Source: Nematostella vectensis (Eukaryota > Cnidaria > Anthozoa > Actiniaria > Edwardsiidae). From it: a stretch of 64,000 nt of DNA. The stretch is from the NCBI RefSeq assembly GCF_932526225.1, contig NC_064036.1, positions 3,349,501 through 3,413,500 on the forward strand, read 5' to 3'. The position numbers were made by a program, and so were the translations under genes. How positions within the stretch are numbered: position 1 is the stretch's first letter; every line of letters starts with the position of its first letter. Below are positions 21,722 through 29,691 of this stretch, piece after piece. Under the pieces are notes generated by a model. It had not been told where the DNA came from and ran no database searches. It saw only the letters and a program-made list of their open reading frames with translations.

Positions 21722-22579
21722 TCACGTCCGGCTTTGGGTTTGTCTTCGTTTCCGGTTTCGGTTTGTGAGCCGTGACTGACTCGGTATGAGGTAACACAAT
21801 CTTTGAATGACCCATATTGAATCGTAGTTATAAACATTTCCCAACCCATGATTTATCGGTCCAAGGAACCGGAAATCGCTGCCAGTTCGGAACTCTGTTC
21901 TTAATTTTTGGTAAGCTGCTTCGCTGTAGAAGTTTTTATTCCAACTAAAGAGCTTATCTTTAGGAAGAGGACATTGTAGCTCATTTAATAGTCGTCTGAT
22001 AGTGAAAATGATATGGAATCTGTAGAATGAACCCACTTGAGAGTCGTCAATCATGTCACGCGTCACACCACATCCAGCAGTCGCGCAAAACATGGCAAAA
22101 TTTAAAGCTTGACTCCAATAACTAAGGTTCGGGGCGTCGAGCCACCTACTAGCCTCCTTTGCTGTTCTGAATACTAGCTCGCTGTCGGTGAATATGTCCC
22201 TAAAAACAAAGTGTGTCTTCAGCTTTGGTGTTATAAAAACATCAAAAGAGACGTAATTATTTTTCGTAGGGTTTTCGTCCCATGGCGATGTTTTGTATTC
22301 TGCACGCGCGTCTAATCTATATTGTTTTGGAAATCCAAACAGTTGCTGAATTGTTTCCTTGTATGCCTGTGCGTCATCGGCGACCAGAAAATCCTGGATA
22401 TTCTCAGGTTTCCAGCTATTACCAGGGAAGTGATATAACGTTTTGACTAGATTCCCATTCTTGTCGAATGGATCGTATTCGTCCCCATTGAAAACGAATT
22501 GCACATCGCCATGATCGTCGGCAGAGAACCTGAAGCGTGAATAGTAAGGGTACCTTTTCACAAATTCTGTAAACTTCAT
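21722..22579 (-). CDS. Conserved Polinton protein of unknown function (ALNFAMFCATAGCGV motif)
   Basis: The 285-aa protein has an aromatic-rich N-terminus, a conserved core with SYWSQALNFAMFCATAGCGV (about residues 153-172) and a strongly basic tail (NRNRKRRQ). I recognise the core as recurring in predicted proteins of cnidarian Polintons, without known role; a structural or virion protein is likely from its place at the end of the structural block. A 10-bp perfect hairpin (22580-22607) abuts the ATG and a TTTAAA motif is 33 nt upstream. Cysteine and histidine residues do not form a clear adenain protease triad. Confidence 0.65.
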   Translation of the reverse strand: MKFTEFVKRYPYYSRFRFSADDHGDVQFVFNGDEYDPFDKNGNLVKTLYHFPGNSWKPENIQDFLVADDAQAYKETIQQLFGFPKQYRLDARAEYKTSPWDENPTKNNYVSFDVFITPKLKTHFVFRDIFTDSELVFRTAKEASRWLDAPNLSYWSQALNFAMFCATAGCGVTRDMIDDSQVGSFYRFHIIFTIRRLLNELQCPLPKDKLFSWNKNFYSEAAYQKLRTEFRTGSDFRFLGPINHGLGNVYNYDSIWVIQRLCYLIPSQSRLTNRNRKRRQTQSRT

Positions 22580-22607
22580 CTTATATGTTCTTCATTTAAC
22601 ATATAAG
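22580..22607 (-). promoter_or_regulatory. 5'-leader hairpin abutting the start codon (10-bp stem)
   Basis: CTTATATGTT and AACATATAAG pair across 8 nt. The stem ends at the base before the ATG at 22579. Confidence 0.55.
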
Positions 22608-22612
22608 ATTTT

Positions 22613-22618
22613 TTTAAA
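22613..22618 (-). promoter_or_regulatory. Polinton promoter motif of the 285-aa gene
   Basis: GATTTAAAAAAATC is the local sequence on the coding strand. The core is 33 nt before the ATG. Confidence 0.5.
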
Positions 22619-22680
22619 TCAGTTCTTTGCATATCTCAATTCGTAGATCCATCCAACGGGGGTTCTTTCGAACAGAAATT

Positions 22681-23274
22681 TTACCGAGCGGGTCGATTCG
22701 CCAGGTCTTTCAAAATCTCTTCTCTTACTGTTTCCCTCAGCTTGGTAATGTCTACGTTTTTTTCGTCCTCTTTTCCTGACTTTTGACGAATCTGGAGCTT
22801 TAGAGCCTCAAACTTATCCACCTCATTCAAGATCAATGAAAACTCTTCATCTGATATTTTGTTGTCTTTCAAAGCTTTAGAAACCAAATCACGTATGCTA
22901 TTCACCTTTGCCCCTGCCATCGCCGCCGTTTGGTCGTGCTTAGAGACTTTTCGCGACAGTCGTTTAGAAACCGCCGCACAGCCCACAGACGTAAGACCGA
23001 AAACACCGGCCAAAGCGCCTAACGGAACTCCAACGACGATACCCAAACCTGACAGAGAAGTTCCTAAACCACTAGACCCAAGAATGACGGATGCGAGTCC
23101 TAAGCCCACACTTACCTTTGAAAACACGCTCTGCGCTCGTTTATACTTTTTCCTCACGTTCTCGTAATGTTTAACTTCTTGTTCCAAACTTCCCAAAACA
23201 TCGTGGGTCTTTTGAAGTCTGAAGTTATCACCACGTTGTGGTACATTTGGGTAGATTGAATTGTATTCTTCCAT
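22681..23274 (-). CDS. Small membrane-associated Polinton protein
   Basis: This 197-aa protein has a charged helical N-terminus (about residues 25-50) and a long glycine-rich hydrophobic stretch at about 55-100 (SVGLGLASVILGSSGLGTSL and on), then a basic segment and a helical C-terminus. The hydrophobic part could form two membrane helices, as in a virion membrane-active protein. No named family was recognised. A CTTAAAGA motif is 24 nt upstream. Confidence 0.6.
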   Translation of the reverse strand: MEEYNSIYPNVPQRGDNFRLQKTHDVLGSLEQEVKHYENVRKKYKRAQSVFSKVSVGLGLASVILGSSGLGTSLSGLGIVVGVPLGALAGVFGLTSVGCAAVSKRLSRKVSKHDQTAAMAGAKVNSIRDLVSKALKDNKISDEEFSLILNEVDKFEALKLQIRQKSGKEDEKNVDITKLRETVREEILKDLANRPAR

Positions 23275-23298
23275 AGTTTTATTATGGAGAGAGGCTAT

Positions 23299-23306
23299 TC
23301 TTTAAG
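23299..23306 (-). promoter_or_regulatory. Polinton promoter motif of the 197-aa gene
   Basis: CTTAAAGA lies 24 nt before the ATG. Confidence 0.55.
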
Positions 23307-23925
23307 TAATTTCTAAAATTAGACGTATCGGGTAGAGGCCACTCTCTACTGTATTTCCATCGCCGTCCTTCATACTAAAACGAAGACTACTCACGTAACC
23401 GACTGATGTGGTACTAAGCTGTATCGGACTGTGTGGACTAAAGTTTATCTTTCCTTTATCAAGCTCTATACATGCTAAGATTTGTGAGGGGGCCCCTTGT
23501 TTGAGGGAGCTAGACGCGTTCAAAAGGTCGCAGTGGATAAAAATAGCCTCAAGACCCTTCATCCGTATCTCGTGTTGAGTGTTTGCTTCCAGCTCCTTGG
23601 TCTTGAGTCCTAACAGGCAGGCAAGCGGCTCGTTCAACACGACGTTTCGATGAGCTTCGAGTGACGAGTCTTCAATAGAGATTGGCTTTTCACCAAGACG
23701 CAAACCCTCATCTATTTGACGTTTAAGCGTTTCGATCGTATACTGCCCCGCAGGGATCCTAAGGATAATGTGTTCACCATCGGAAACAGTTCCCTCACTT
23801 GAAAGACTATTACAACGATTATAAAACGTACAACCTCGCAACGCAATAAACCGCGGCTTTTCAATAGGGTGTTCTAAATAGACGGTGAAGTCACCAACGT
23901 TCCCTTCGATGTAGAGTATTACCAT
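23302..23925 (-). CDS. Possible minor capsid (penton-like) protein
   Basis: The 207-aa protein is predicted from sequence character to be beta-rich: alternating hydrophobic strands, an IALRGCTFYNRCNSL segment near the N-terminus and an IPAGQYTIETLKRQI segment in the middle. Similar segments occur in single jelly-roll minor capsid proteins of Polintons and related viruses, from memory, so the assignment is tentative. The start codon is 4 nt from the stop of the upstream gene, and the GATTTAAAAGG motif lies inside that gene's 3' end. Confidence 0.45.
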   Translation of the reverse strand: MVILYIEGNVGDFTVYLEHPIEKPRFIALRGCTFYNRCNSLSSEGTVSDGEHIILRIPAGQYTIETLKRQIDEGLRLGEKPISIEDSSLEAHRNVVLNEPLACLLGLKTKELEANTQHEIRMKGLEAIFIHCDLLNASSSLKQGAPSQILACIELDKGKINFSPHSPIQLSTTSVGYVSSLRFSMKDGDGNTVESGLYPIRLILEIT

Positions 23926-23928
23926 TTG

Positions 23929-24939
23929 TTATGATTTCCGTCTCCTTTTAAATCGTTCTACGAAATACAGGACGGCGGCGACGATGAGGAGCCAAGCGTT
24001 TTTAGCTAAAAAGCCAACAACTTCACCCGCGGTTTTGAAAATAAATGAAGCTATCGCACCAACCATTCCAGGTAGTATTTCACCTAATTTTTTACCTATG
24101 GTTTTCAGACCATTCCCAACACCTTTTGCAACACTAGTCAGCCCGGCTTTCAGATTGCTTACAATAACACCAACTATAACACCAGTGGCAGTTAAAACAG
24201 CAGCGACTGTAAATCCGTATTTCTTAAAAATCGCTTTGACACGATCTTTCAACGACATTCTCTCTTCAAGATTTTCTCTCTCCAATTGATTCTCTTCCAA
24301 AGTCTCATCTATGACAGAATTTCTTTCGCTGAGCTCTTCATTTTCACGATCTATAGCTCTTAGTCTTTCTTGGTTAGTTTTTTCACTTCGTTCCTCATTA
24401 TTTTTTCTCATTTGCTCGGTGTTTCTCTCTTCTTCTTCTCTGAGTGTATTAGCTGTAGCGTCTAGTTCATCGAGTTGAATCTGAATTTGCTTGTACTTTC
24501 CGGATCTGATTTTGGTGTCAACACTCTTCCGCACCGTTTTATCCTCATTATACAACCTTTCTGGCCTAGTCCAACCACCTTTTCTTACAGAAAAGAAGGA
24601 AATGAATTGTTTTCCTCTTTCATTCGTTGAAATCTGAACTAAATTTTCATCAAGATCTGGATATTTCGATAACAAAAGTGTGTCCGTTGAAGTAGAACCT
24701 TCCATATTCTGTAATTCCATGTATTCGGGGACAACCCTCCCGGGGTTTCGTGTTTTCCATAAATCAATCAACCTCCTATTCACATAGCTTGCACCTCTAC
24801 CAAATCTATTTGAAATCCTTTCATTCCATGATTCTCTTCCCTCACCATCGTTTGGAATAAGAGAATCATAATCTTCGTCTACAGTAGTATTCAAATCTTC
24901 TCTACCTTCTTCTGTTGTGGGATCAAAATCTACATCCAT
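23929..24939 (-). CDS. Coiled-coil and membrane protein of the Polinton virion block
   Basis: The 336-aa protein has an acidic N-terminus, a glutamate/arginine-rich coiled coil at about residues 150-235 (ELDATANTLREEEERNTEQM and on), and then hydrophobic helices at about 243-262 and 292-330 separated by a glycine/lysine amphipathic stretch (SVAKGVGNGLKTIGKKLGEI). It ends in KRRRKS. The amphipathic plus hydrophobic arrangement suggests a membrane-disrupting or membrane-anchored virion protein. An 11-bp hairpin abuts the ATG and TTTAAAGA is 28 nt upstream. Confidence 0.6.
   Translation of the reverse strand: MDVDFDPTTEEGREDLNTTVDEDYDSLIPNDGEGRESWNERISNRFGRGASYVNRRLIDLWKTRNPGRVVPEYMELQNMEGSTSTDTLLLSKYPDLDENLVQISTNERGKQFISFFSVRKGGWTRPERLYNEDKTVRKSVDTKIRSGKYKQIQIQLDELDATANTLREEEERNTEQMRKNNEERSEKTNQERLRAIDRENEELSERNSVIDETLEENQLERENLEERMSLKDRVKAIFKKYGFTVAAVLTATGVIVGVIVSNLKAGLTSVAKGVGNGLKTIGKKLGEILPGMVGAIASFIFKTAGEVVGFLAKNAWLLIVAAVLYFVERFKRRRKS
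23947..23952 (-). promoter_or_regulatory. Polinton promoter motif of the penton-like gene
   Basis: GATTTAAAAGG on the coding strand lies 21 nt before the ATG, inside the last codons of the upstream gene. Confidence 0.45.
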
Positions 24940-24967
24940 TTTCTTATTTTGAAAATAAAATAAGAAA
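24940..24967 (-). promoter_or_regulatory. 5'-leader hairpin abutting the start codon (11-bp stem)
   Basis: TTTCTTATTTT and AAAATAAGAAA pair perfectly across 6 nt, filling the whole space between the promoter motif and the ATG. Confidence 0.6.
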
Positions 24968-24975
24968 TCTTTAAA
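24968..24975 (-). promoter_or_regulatory. Polinton promoter motif of the 336-aa gene
   Basis: TTTAAAGA lies 28 nt before the ATG. Confidence 0.6.
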
Positions 24976-24989
24976 TCATCACCGAAGAA

Positions 24990-25406
24990 CTATATCCATT
25001 TACTCGCTACATAACCAAGAGCTAACATTCCACCTCCAACATATGCCATCTCTCCCATCTTTTGGTTGCTACTCGGTCTGTAGTAATCTGAGAGCTCAGG
25101 CTCTTTCAAATCAAAATCTGGATGTGTTTGAGCGTATAGTTTGAAAGCCTGATCGGTCTCCTTATCATTCTGGTCTGCACGAAGTTTATTATTATATTGT
25201 TCAGCCAACCAATCCTGATATTTCTGTCGTTTTTTCTGCCAATCACCCATTGCTTGTTGATACTTTTCAAGCGCTTTATCGTGTCTTATTTTTTCTTTAT
25301 CAACATGAGTAGCGTCAGAAGATAAGTATCTTGCTAGGTAACTCCCTCCAACGAATGCCGTCGCATTAAGAATAGCCCCACCAATCATCAATGCTATAGT
25401 TGCCAT
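24990..25406 (-). CDS. Small two-helix membrane protein of the Polinton
   Basis: This 138-aa protein has an N-terminal hydrophobic helix (about residues 3-25), a charged lysine/glutamine-rich helical middle (40-85) and a C-terminal hydrophobic segment (about 118-137, MAYVGGGMLALGYVASKW). No function is known. The CTTAAAGA motif is 20 nt upstream. Related predicted proteins recur in cnidarian Polintons, from memory. Confidence 0.6.
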   Translation of the reverse strand: MATIALMIGGAILNATAFVGGSYLARYLSSDATHVDKEKIRHDKALEKYQQAMGDWQKKRQKYQDWLAEQYNNKLRADQNDKETDQAFKLYAQTHPDFDLKEPELSDYYRPSSNQKMGEMAYVGGGMLALGYVASKWI

Positions 25407-25426
25407 TTATTAATCAATCTATAAAA

Positions 25427-25434
25427 TCTTTAAG
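25427..25434 (-). promoter_or_regulatory. Polinton promoter motif of the 138-aa gene
   Basis: CTTAAAGA lies 20 nt before the ATG. Confidence 0.55.
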
Positions 25435-25438
25435 TCGC

Positions 25439-25663
25439 CTACAGCGGTTTTGGCAAAATCTTTTGTGTTTCCAGATAATCTTTCAGATACATACTGCCGG
25501 ACAGGACAGAAACCCATTTAGCATAGTTTGTAACACTTGATGAAGGGTCGTTGATAAACGATTCTTTCATAGCCTTTTTAGCAACATAACCCACACCGGC
25601 GGCCAATCCAATAATGACTGCTGAGTCGGTAACCGTTTTCACAAGTTTGTTTTCAGTTGACAT
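25439..25663 (-). CDS. 74-aa Polinton membrane protein
   Basis: It has a hydrophobic glycine-rich segment near the N-terminus (SAVIIGLAAGVGYVAKKAMK) and a second weaker one (YAKWVSVLSGSMYL). It is intact, lies in the same direction as its neighbours with a 32-nt gap and has TTTAAAGA 27 nt upstream. Function is unknown; a minor virion membrane protein is the likeliest guess. Confidence 0.6.
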   Translation of the reverse strand: MSTENKLVKTVTDSAVIIGLAAGVGYVAKKAMKESFINDPSSSVTNYAKWVSVLSGSMYLKDYLETQKILPKPL

Positions 25664-25690
25664 GATTTTATTTATTACAGATTCAGATAA

Positions 25691-25698
25691 TCTTTAAA
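25691..25698 (-). promoter_or_regulatory. Polinton promoter motif of the 74-aa gene
   Basis: TTTAAAGA lies 27 nt before the ATG. Confidence 0.6.
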
Positions 25699-26151
25699 TC
25701 ACAACATTCCTATTTTTGGAGTCGCGTTCGAGAGGCTAGCCCCTCGAGCTCCCCCTAGGTGGGGGGTGGGTCTCTCGAGAGTTTCGGTCTCGTTGACGTT
25801 AATCTTAGACGGTTCGCCCTCTTTCTTTTTGTAAAAACGCATATACATATCCAATGCGGTTAACCCTATTCCAACTAGAGAAAGAACGGTTGTGAACGAT
25901 AGTTCTGGAATCCAAGCGTTCGAGAGGCTAGCCCCTCGAGCTCCCCCTAGGTGGGGTGTCTCTGCTCGTGTAGCGTCTTCTGAACTCGTCTCCGCGTCAC
26001 GTTTCATCTCCCTAGCAAGTGTTTCTTTCGCCTTCCTATTGTATTCGGCAAGTTTCTTACCAGCAGCGACTTTTTTAGGATCCTTCTCCTTGCTTTTTAT
26101 CGGTTGTGGGTTCTTAGTAATCTGTTCGACCTCTTGATTTTCGTCGGACAT
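25699..26151 (-). CDS. Lysine-rich single-pass protein with two TIR-derived peptide inserts
   Basis: The 150-aa protein has a basic N-terminus (KSKEKDPKKVAAGKK), a hydrophobic segment at about residues 82-100 (SFTTVLSLVGIGLTALDMYM), then a basic stretch. The peptide PHLGGARGASLSN occurs twice, around residues 65-78 and 129-142, encoded by near-identical copies of the palindromic motif that is also in both TIRs. Without these inserts it would be a small membrane protein. A 9-bp hairpin abuts the ATG. TTTAAAGA is 31 nt upstream. Confidence 0.6.
   Translation of the reverse strand: MSDENQEVEQITKNPQPIKSKEKDPKKVAAGKKLAEYNRKAKETLAREMKRDAETSSEDATRAETPHLGGARGASLSNAWIPELSFTTVLSLVGIGLTALDMYMRFYKKKEGEPSKINVNETETLERPTPHLGGARGASLSNATPKIGML
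25728..25762. repeat. Dispersed palindromic motif, coding copy 1
   Basis: This is the same about 35-bp sequence as in the TIRs, lying in frame in the 25699-26151 gene and encoding LGGARGASLSN. Confidence 0.8.
25919..25953. repeat. Dispersed palindromic motif, coding copy 2
   Basis: This second in-frame copy in the same gene also encodes LGGARGASLSN. It is about 191 bp from copy 1. Confidence 0.8.
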
Positions 26152-26182
26152 TTCTTATTTCGATTTACAATAAGAAACACAA

Positions 26183-26190
26183 TCTTTAAA
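26183..26190 (-). promoter_or_regulatory. Polinton promoter motif of the 150-aa gene
   Basis: TTTAAAGA lies 31 nt before the ATG. Between them TTCTTATT (26152-26159) pairs with 26069-like complement AATAAGAA at 26169-26176, touching the ATG. Confidence 0.6.
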
Positions 26191-26221
26191 TGGCGTCTTA
26201 GTAGTTTGCTCAAGAGCTTGC

Positions 26222-26749
26222 TTAGGCGTGCTCGAGAGTTTGCTCAGCTGTGCTTGAAACTTCTTGAAGTTTGTTGGAAGTCTCCTGTGAAGGTGTTAGT
26301 TTAACATGCTTAGCGACTCGGAAGAGACCGCTAGCAAGTGCTACCATCCTTCCTCCCTTCAATACCAAGAGACCTGCAAAGTTTGACAATTCACGTTTAA
26401 CCAACTCGTCGTTCTGTAGGTCTTTGCTAAGCGCTTCGGTGTCATCTACAGGAACCACGTAGGAGATGACTTGAGACACTGCTTGAAGTGCTGATTCTAC
26501 TAATCCATCAGTAACTTGCTTGCCTAAGACAGTCTGGTAGCGGACAAAGTACTTTTCGACGTCTTTTGCTGAGAGCTTCTTGATATCACCAAGACTCATA
26601 TTGATACCGAGAAATTCCTTCGTAGTCCCAAGAGATGCGAGAATAGCCAGCGATTCTCGTTTGACTTCAACATCGTCTCCGAGAGGCTCGCCCTTCGAGC
26701 TCCCCTTAGACTCGGGTTCCTCTTCCATATAGTCCTCAATGCTTGCCAT
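26222..26749 (-). CDS. Conserved helical Polinton protein of unknown function
   Basis: The first ATG (26749) gives 175 aa; an in-frame TTG lies further upstream but is not a likely start. The N-terminus is acidic, followed by SKGSSKGEPLGDD, encoded by a degenerate copy of the dispersed motif. The rest is helical with an ILASLGTTKEFLGINMSLGD segment and a moderately hydrophobic stretch (GLLVLKGGRMVALASGLF). It sits between the membrane proteins and the packaging ATPase, so a virion role is likely. TTTAAA is 27 nt upstream. Confidence 0.55.
   Translation of the reverse strand: MASIEDYMEEEPESKGSSKGEPLGDDVEVKRESLAILASLGTTKEFLGINMSLGDIKKLSAKDVEKYFVRYQTVLGKQVTDGLVESALQAVSQVISYVVPVDDTEALSKDLQNDELVKRELSNFAGLLVLKGGRMVALASGLFRVAKHVKLTPSQETSNKLQEVSSTAEQTLEHA
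26680..26708. repeat. Degenerate copy of the dispersed palindromic motif
   Basis: CGAGAGGCTCGCCCTTCGAG followed by CTCCCCTTA lies in frame in the 26222-26749 gene and encodes KGSSKGEPLG. Several substitutions break the palindrome. Confidence 0.55.
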
Positions 26750-26776
26750 CTTATTTTGTAAGTAGACCAAGATGTT

Positions 26777-26782
26777 TTTAAA
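26777..26782 (-). promoter_or_regulatory. Polinton promoter motif of the 175-aa gene
   Basis: GATTTAAAAAC on the coding strand; the core lies 27 nt before the ATG at 26749. Confidence 0.5.
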
Positions 26783-27404
26783 TCACCGCAGGAATCTCTA
26801 AATAATTTTGGAATGGATGTCGTAGACAGAAACAGAGTCTAGAATACTTTTCAGTTTTCAGCAGTTCTACGAACTTTTTACGAGTCTCAACGTCTAAATC
26901 ACCTCCATAATCTTCGAACAGTGTTTTGGTGCCAATTTGAGATGGATTATGGAATGTAACCACACAGGCGACGTTATCACGAAAGGGCTTTGCTATGGAT
27001 GTTAATTGTTGCGTTAATACCCACACTGATAATCCATCGTGTCTCCCTGAGAATGCCAGATCGATAAACTTGTTCGAGCGTTGCTTTAGATCTTTCGATA
27101 CAGCACAGTCATCCAAAACGAGTAACGTACTTGTACCAGAAAATAGCGCCGCATAATCTGTTAGTAACTCATTAATCTCATCGGTGTTACTAGCATCCGG
27201 TGATAATACCAAGAAACGCCCATCTCCGTGAGCAAATCTACGATAGGACCTATTTTTCGCATAAGTCGGGCAAATCAACACAATGTATTCAAACACATTG
27301 CGGAACGGTCCTCGGAGCTGTTCCGTGAGGTACTTTGTCTTCCCACAATTAGTAGGTCCTGTGATAATACAATGAAAAGGAACTTTTCCCAGTAATTCTT
27401 CCAT
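26778..27404 (-). CDS. Genome-packaging ATPase (FtsK/HerA-type, Polinton ATP)
   Basis: From the ATG at 27404 the protein is 208 aa. A Walker A motif GPTNCGKT is at residues 16-23 and a Walker B motif LLVLDDC at about 93-99, followed by a GRHDGLSVWVLTQQ sensor-like segment. This matches the A32-like packaging ATPases of Polintons and large DNA viruses, which translocate DNA into the capsid. It lies directly downstream of the capsid gene. An upstream TTAAAAAAGA variant of the common motif lies 22 nt before the ATG, inside the capsid 3' end. Confidence 0.85.
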   Translation of the reverse strand: MEELLGKVPFHCIITGPTNCGKTKYLTEQLRGPFRNVFEYIVLICPTYAKNRSYRRFAHGDGRFLVLSPDASNTDEINELLTDYAALFSGTSTLLVLDDCAVSKDLKQRSNKFIDLAFSGRHDGLSVWVLTQQLTSIAKPFRDNVACVVTFHNPSQIGTKTLFEDYGGDLDVETRKKFVELLKTEKYSRLCFCLRHPFQNYLEIPAVI

Positions 27405-27426
27405 TCTTTTTGTATTATCACACAAG

Positions 27427-27437
27427 TCTTTTTTAAT
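27427..27437 (-). promoter_or_regulatory. Polinton promoter motif variant of the packaging ATPase
   Basis: ATTAAAAAAGA lies 22 nt before the ATG at 27404. It is the weakest match of the set and overlaps the capsid 3' end. Confidence 0.4.
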
Positions 27438-28665
27438 ACATGATTGCTCTCAAATTCGAGTTCATAACCTCCATCAACGCGTCGGCTACTACAAACATGT
27501 AGCAGGTGATGTTTCCCGTTCCTCCAACTTTTCGTTTCATCTCGAGTTTTACTCCGTCTCGCGTGTTGTTCAAGACCAGACCTCCTCCGTGAATGCTGTT
27601 ATCTGGGTGTGCTCTCAAGTCGACTTACAGAGCAAACTTGTTATTAGCGTAAAAATCCTTTTGCTTGACACCCTCTCTACCGAAACGTTTCTTTACCGAC
27701 TCCCAGAGGTCCGATGGTGTCATTCCCTTGGAGTAGAGACGGTTTGGCATGCCATCCACATTAATGTTGATCGATGTGATATTTGGATTGACAAACTTTT
27801 CGGAATCTCTTGTTCCTCCGGTGTAGCCGTCTGTGAACAGGCACAATATCCCTGTCATTGACCTCCTCGGCAGATTAATGTGCTCGTTTATGACACTATC
27901 ATTAGGTTTGGAAATGGTGAACGTTTTGTGGAGAATGACGTTCTCGTAAAAGAATCCTCTACCAACCTGATAAGCCGACAACGCCTCACGAGCCAAGTAT
28001 TCACTTGAGATGCAAGCATATTCTAACTCGAGGTTTGTGATGGTGTACGTTGGAGCCTTGACCGTGTCAGCATAAACAACGACATCGGAAACTGGGACTA
28101 GAGTAATTTCAAAGGTTAGCGGATGAGGTAACGCCTTTGGATAAAAGGCCCTATGCTCGCTGAGAATAGGATGGTCGAGTGGAATGCAGTACTTGGTGTT
28201 GTGAACTGTTGCAAGAGCTACTTCCTTAGCATCTGAGGTTACTTTATCACCTGCATTTGTCCTGAGCTTCCTCATGTTTTCAGAGGAAATACCTTGTTTT
28301 ATTCTATCCCCACGATCTTCAGCTTGTAAGTCGTGATAGGTTTGAAAGAGATCGTATCGTTGAGTATCCTGTAGTGTTTCTCCACCGAAACGAATCTTGA
28401 GTCTCGACACTAGGTTTCGACCAACGTTGTTGACGAGAGTATTAATTGCATGTCCTGTGACGTCTAAGTCAAATAGTAAGGATACACTACCTGGAACAAT
28501 CACTACATTCTCTGCAAGTTTTGGGATATTTATATAGAGGGTTTCTCCAGGACTTGCCGATGAGGGATTGAGTGTAATCCGATTCAGCGACGATTCCGCT
28601 TTCAGGCCGAAGGGTTCCCGTGGGACCCTGTTTGGGTTGATTTTTTCTGATATCGCTTGTGTCAT
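27433..28665 (-). pseudogene. Major capsid protein (double jelly-roll), broken by an in-frame TAA
   Basis: An open frame of 346 aa (28665 to 27628) is followed by TAA at 27625-27627. The same frame then stays open to 27433 with conserved capsid-like sequence (about 63 more codons). The main part has beta-strand patterning and segments such as SLLFDLDVTGHAINTLVNNV and NLVSRLKIRFGGETLQDTQR that recur in Polinton capsid proteins. The stop would remove the last strands of the C-terminal jelly roll. The TAA lies in CTGTAAGT, which resembles a splice donor, but no matching acceptor was identified. The promoter motif (28692-28699) overlaps the start of the divergent integrase gene. Confidence 0.8.
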
Positions 28666-28671
28666 CTTTTA

Positions 28672-28699
28672 TTTTAAGAAAAGAGAGATAATCTTTAAA
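28672..28699. promoter_or_regulatory. Bidirectional capsid/integrase promoter region
   Basis: Only 33 bp separate the two start codons. Rightward TTTTAAGA (28672-28679) is 19 nt before the integrase ATG. Leftward TTTAAAGA (28692-28699) is 26 nt before the capsid ATG and overlaps the first base of the integrase ATG. Confidence 0.55.
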
Positions 28700-29691
28700 T
28701 GAGTAACGAAAGCAGGTTATCAAAAATATACTATTCCACCGATGGGTACTGGAAAGGGTATTCAGCTATTTCTAAGTTAGCTAGTGTCGCTAAAGTCAGT
28801 GAAGCCAAGGCTAAGAAGTGGCTTGAAAAACAGGCGTTGTGGCAGATCTATCTCCCAGCTCCAAAGTATGTCCCCAGACCGCATTGGACTGTGAATAAAC
28901 CTAATCAGATTCACCAAGCCGATCTGTTGTTTATGCCCCACGATAACGTAGGCAGAAAAACCTACCGTTACGCGTTGGTCGTGATTGATATTGCCTCGAG
29001 ATATAAAGATGCAGAAGCACTGGCTACCAAGGATTCGAGTGGAATTGCTAAAGGGTTCGAAAAGATATACTCCAGAAAACTTAAATGGCCAAATACAGTG
29101 ATTGTCGATCCGGGGACCGAATTTAGGGGAGAGGTAACAAAGATTATGGAAAAGAAGGGTGTCACTATCCAGCGAAGCGATGCTGGGAACCATCGCGCAC
29201 AGGCTTTTGTCGAACGCGCCAATAGAACACTGGCAGAGAGGTTGTTCTCGCATCAGTATGCTCAAGAAATGATTAGCGATGATCGGTCTAGAGTTTGGGT
29301 GAAACGATTGCCAGGTGTTTTGAAAACTCTGAATAGTCAGCCTATAAGAATCACTGGCAAAGAGCCTGCAAAAGCTATTGGGTTGAAAGAGGTTGATATC
29401 GACCCTCCAACGTATAAGCGAGTTGTTGGACTTGATGAAGTTAGACTACCACCGGGGGTTAGAGTTAGATATCTGTTAGCTCCTGGAGAAGAGGAAGGAG
29501 TTGAACGCAGACGAGCCACAGATCCGATCTGGAGTTTGGGAGTCTTTGATCTATCGCGTAGTGTTGTTTCGGTTGGGCAGCCTGTGTTGTATTACCTCTC
29601 CGAAGGTGGACCTAGGCGTGGATTTAGTAGGGAAGAGCTTCAGGCTGTGCCTCCAGACACTGAGCTACCACCAGCCGCAGTTTTGAAATGA
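28699..29691 (+). CDS. Retroviral-type integrase (Polinton INT)
   Basis: The 330-aa protein has a core domain with D75 (IHQADLLFM), D137 (VIVDPGTEF) and E172 (AFVERAN), the D,D-35-E triad needed for DNA strand transfer. An N-terminal helical zinc-less region (residues 1-60) precedes the core and a beta-rich C-terminal region (about 250-325) follows. It inserts the element into chromosomal DNA by acting on the TIR ends. The frame is intact. It is divergent from the capsid gene with only 33 bp between start codons. Its 3' end overlaps the convergent polymerase gene by 52 bp. Confidence 0.9.
   Translation: MSNESRLSKIYYSTDGYWKGYSAISKLASVAKVSEAKAKKWLEKQALWQIYLPAPKYVPRPHWTVNKPNQIHQADLLFMPHDNVGRKTYRYALVVIDIASRYKDAEALATKDSSGIAKGFEKIYSRKLKWPNTVIVDPGTEFRGEVTKIMEKKGVTIQRSDAGNHRAQAFVERANRTLAERLFSHQYAQEMISDDRSRVWVKRLPGVLKTLNSQPIRITGKEPAKAIGLKEVDIDPPTYKRVVGLDEVRLPPGVRVRYLLAPGEEEGVERRRATDPIWSLGVFDLSRSVVSVGQPVLYYLSEGGPRRGFSREELQAVPPDTELPPAAVLK

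Noticed and set aside
21722..22579. Adenain-type protease
   Set aside because: Considered because a protease is expected, but the residues do not form a convincing catalytic triad by eye.
27409..27425. Upstream starts for the packaging ATPase, the 175-aa gene and the M13 gene
   Set aside because: These begin at TTG codons; the first ATGs (27404, 26749, 58447) were used instead.
28699..29265. Minus-strand frames antisense to the integrase
   Set aside because: They are shadows of a strongly supported gene and have no domain.
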